Below are positions 62,898 through 64,000 of a stretch of DNA of 64,000 nt, in pieces. Source of the DNA: Byssochlamys sp. IMV 00236 (lineage: Eukaryota > Ascomycota > Eurotiomycetes > Eurotiales > Thermoascaceae); contig MSJH02000808.1 of NCBI GenBank assembly GCA_001931875.2, positions 124,001 to 188,000 of the forward strand, in the 5' to 3' direction. The notes under the pieces are model-generated. The model was not told where the DNA came from. It did not search any database and was given only the letters and a program-made list of their open reading frames with translations. Position 1 is the first letter of the stretch, and each line of letters starts with the position of its first letter. A program made the position numbers and the translations under genes.

Positions 62898-63147
62898 TAT
62901 AGGCTTAGGAAGTAGGTTAGAATAAATAGAATAAGATAGTTAATACTAGGACTAGCTATAAGATCTTTATTTAGCTAATTTAGACTAAAATAAGCTATTA
63001 TAGGTAGGCTTAATAAATAAGATATAGCTTAAAGAGCTTAAATTTAAATTAAGCTATATATTAAAAATATCTTTGCAAGGTTATATAATACCTTATATAA
63101 GCATTAGCCGATAAATCTCTATTTCCTAAGCTAGTATTATAATAATT
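62898..63147 (-). repeat. Right LTR copy of the outer Gypsy relic (its 5' LTR)
   Basis: Begins TATAGGCTTAGGAAG, the RIP-changed equivalent of TGCGGGCTTAAGAAG at 30637. It is colinear over 250 bp without indels. Confidence 0.65.
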
Positions 63148-63157
63148 TTATTAATAT

Positions 63158-63485
63158 TATTATAAGAAGATATATTAAGACTTAGCATAAAGTCTTTAAG
63201 TAAGTAGGTATTAAGAAAGAAAAGAAAAGTATTTAGCTTTAGAGCTTAGAGTAAAGCTAGAGAAGAAGCTCTAGCTATAAATTAATATAATAAACTAATA
63301 ATAATTTAATATTAAACTAATACTAAATAATAATAGAAAAAAAAAGCTAATTATTTTATTTTAAATAATTAAAAGGTATTATTTTCTTATTCTCCTGCTT
63401 TATTTATAGACCTTTTAAAGATTTTAAGTAAAAGCATATAATCTCTTAACTAATTATATTCTTTATATTAATCTTTCTTATTATA
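63158..63485 (-). repeat. 328 bp LTR, copy C
   Basis: Starts TATTATAAGAAGATATATTA and ends CTTATTATA. It lies only 10 bp right of the outer Gypsy LTR end. Confidence 0.83.
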
Positions 63486-64000
63486 TAACCTCCTCTCCTT
63501 TAAAAATAAATATCTTTATCTACCTTTTTTAGTTATTATAGTCTATATTATCTCCTTTTTTTAATATTATAAATTATTTTTAAAGCAGGAATGCTCTAAT
63601 TTCTAATATTATATATACTTTAAAATCCTTAACTTATAAAGCTGAGTTTTTTTCTTTTATAGATAATCTTAAATTAATAATATATTTTATTTTAATATAA
63701 AGTATAGCTCTGCTTTAATTTTTAAATAATCTTAGTTTAACTAATTAAATATTACTCTGCTTATAGTTATAACTTTATTTATTTAAATATTAAAAGGCCT
63801 AGATTCTTCTTAGTTAGATTTTATCTTATCTTACTCCCTATAATTAAAATAATAGATATTATTAAGATTTATTTCTTAATTTTTTAGTACTAGTTAATAT
63901 AGATTATTAATAAAAATTACTTCTCTCTGCTTAAATATAATATCTCTTAAGTTTATAGTTTTCTTAAACTTATCTCTAATAATTAGTCTAGTCTTTAAGA
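63158..64000 (-). mobile_element. Second, partial copy of the 328 bp-LTR Gypsy element
   Basis: An LTR of exactly 328 bp (63158-63485) is followed by internal sequence colinear with that after copy A (for example CCTAGATTCTTCTTAG near 63,800 against CCTAGATCCTTCTTAA near 44,985). The element extends past the window, and its far LTR is not seen. Confidence 0.85.

Larger units (their letters stand above)
30637..63147 (-). mobile_element. Outer Ty3/Gypsy relic (minus strand), interrupted by later insertions
   Basis: Two similar 250 bp LTR-like ends lie 32.3 kb apart, at 30637-30886 and 62898-63147, with no length change between them. Directly right of the left copy is CTTCTCTTCTT, a polypurine tract on the minus strand, as expected next to a minus-oriented 3' LTR. 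Minus-strand Gypsy reverse transcriptase relics lie near 33.5-34.0 kb, and a possible zinc-knuckle-like gag region lies near 35.0 kb. Removing the two inserted elements leaves about 6 kb, a normal Gypsy size. No target-site duplication is visible (CAAGG at the left, TTATT at the right), so pairing the two LTRs is tentative: they could belong to two different insertions. Confidence 0.6.
29985..64000. other. RIP-mutated, extremely AT-rich transposon block (heterochromatin-like)
   Basis: From about 29,985 to the window end the composition switches to A/T with sparse GC, CT and AG steps, while CA and TG dinucleotides are nearly absent. Loss of CpA (TpG on the other strand) is what RIP, a premeiotic C-to-T mutation of repeats in ascomycetes, produces. 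No ORF of useful length survives. Translation in single frames still shows Gypsy reverse transcriptase, integrase and chromodomain relics with stops and substitutions explained by C-to-T or G-to-A changes. The block continues past the window. Whether it is centromeric, subtelomeric or an internal island cannot be told here. Bases 29,985-30,636, left of the first LTR, show only AT-rich sequence with nothing identifiable. Confidence 0.93.

Noticed and set aside
30637..63147. Target-site duplication for the outer LTR pair
   Set aside because: CAAGG at the left and TTATT at the right do not match even allowing transitions, so none is claimed.
29985..64000. AT-rich half as mitochondrial DNA or assembly contamination
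   Set aside because: It joins ordinary nuclear genes without a break, holds Gypsy LTR pairs with target duplications and pol relics, and shows no mitochondrial genes. Its composition is explained by RIP.
29985..64000. AT-rich half as a centromere
   Set aside because: It is possible but unsupported. Nested RIP transposons also occur in subtelomeres and internal islands, and no sequence mark here decides it.

Overview
The window is nuclear DNA of a filamentous ascomycete, most likely of the Eurotiales (Aspergillus/Penicillium type). Three things point there: short 50-100 bp introns with GT...AG ends and CTRAC-like branch points, the gene set (a Pth11-type rhodopsin-fold protein, a GH71 alpha-1,3-glucanase, Lcl2, a Crb2/Rad9-type checkpoint protein), and heavy repeat-induced point mutation (RIP) of transposons. 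No species can be fixed from the sequence alone. The window has two very different halves.

Bases 1 to about 29,985 are ordinary, gene-bearing euchromatin. In order they hold an ABCA-type full ABC transporter (minus, four exons), about 3 kb with only a doubtful small ORF, a secreted GH71 glucanase (three exons), a vacuolar-type M18 aspartyl aminopeptidase, a seven-helix Pth11-like membrane protein (minus, five exons), a 2.7 kb stretch without a convincing gene, NOB1, NOP10 (minus, four tiny exons), SEN2, a Crb2/Rad9 BRCT checkpoint protein, mitochondrial ribosomal protein bL27m (minus) and LCL2. NOB1, NOP10 and SEN2 form a run of RNA-processing genes: 18S rRNA maturation, H/ACA snoRNP and tRNA splicing. 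NOB1 and NOP10 converge, NOP10 and SEN2 diverge from one promoter region, and bL27m and LCL2 diverge from a promoter of about 240 bp that carries a TCACGTGA octamer.

Bases from about 29,985 to the end (34 kb) are extremely AT-rich. CA and TG dinucleotides are almost gone and there are no long ORFs, which is the mark of RIP. Reading repeats and relic proteins by eye resolves most of it as nested transposons. An outer Ty3/Gypsy relic on the minus strand has about 250 bp LTRs at 30,637 and 62,898. It was entered by an 8.86 kb terminal-inverted-repeat DNA transposon (35,438-44,294) with an 8 bp target duplication, and by a second minus-strand Gypsy element with 328 bp LTRs (44,344-62,038). That second element was in turn entered by a plus-strand chromodomain Gypsy element with 362 bp LTRs and a perfect TAAAC target duplication (53,320-60,774). 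A second copy of the 328 bp-LTR family begins at 63,158 and runs off the window.

The least explained structure is a 16 bp palindrome (TCTAACTTAAGTTAGA and close variants). I found about 18 copies, all inside the DNA transposon and none elsewhere in the AT-rich half.
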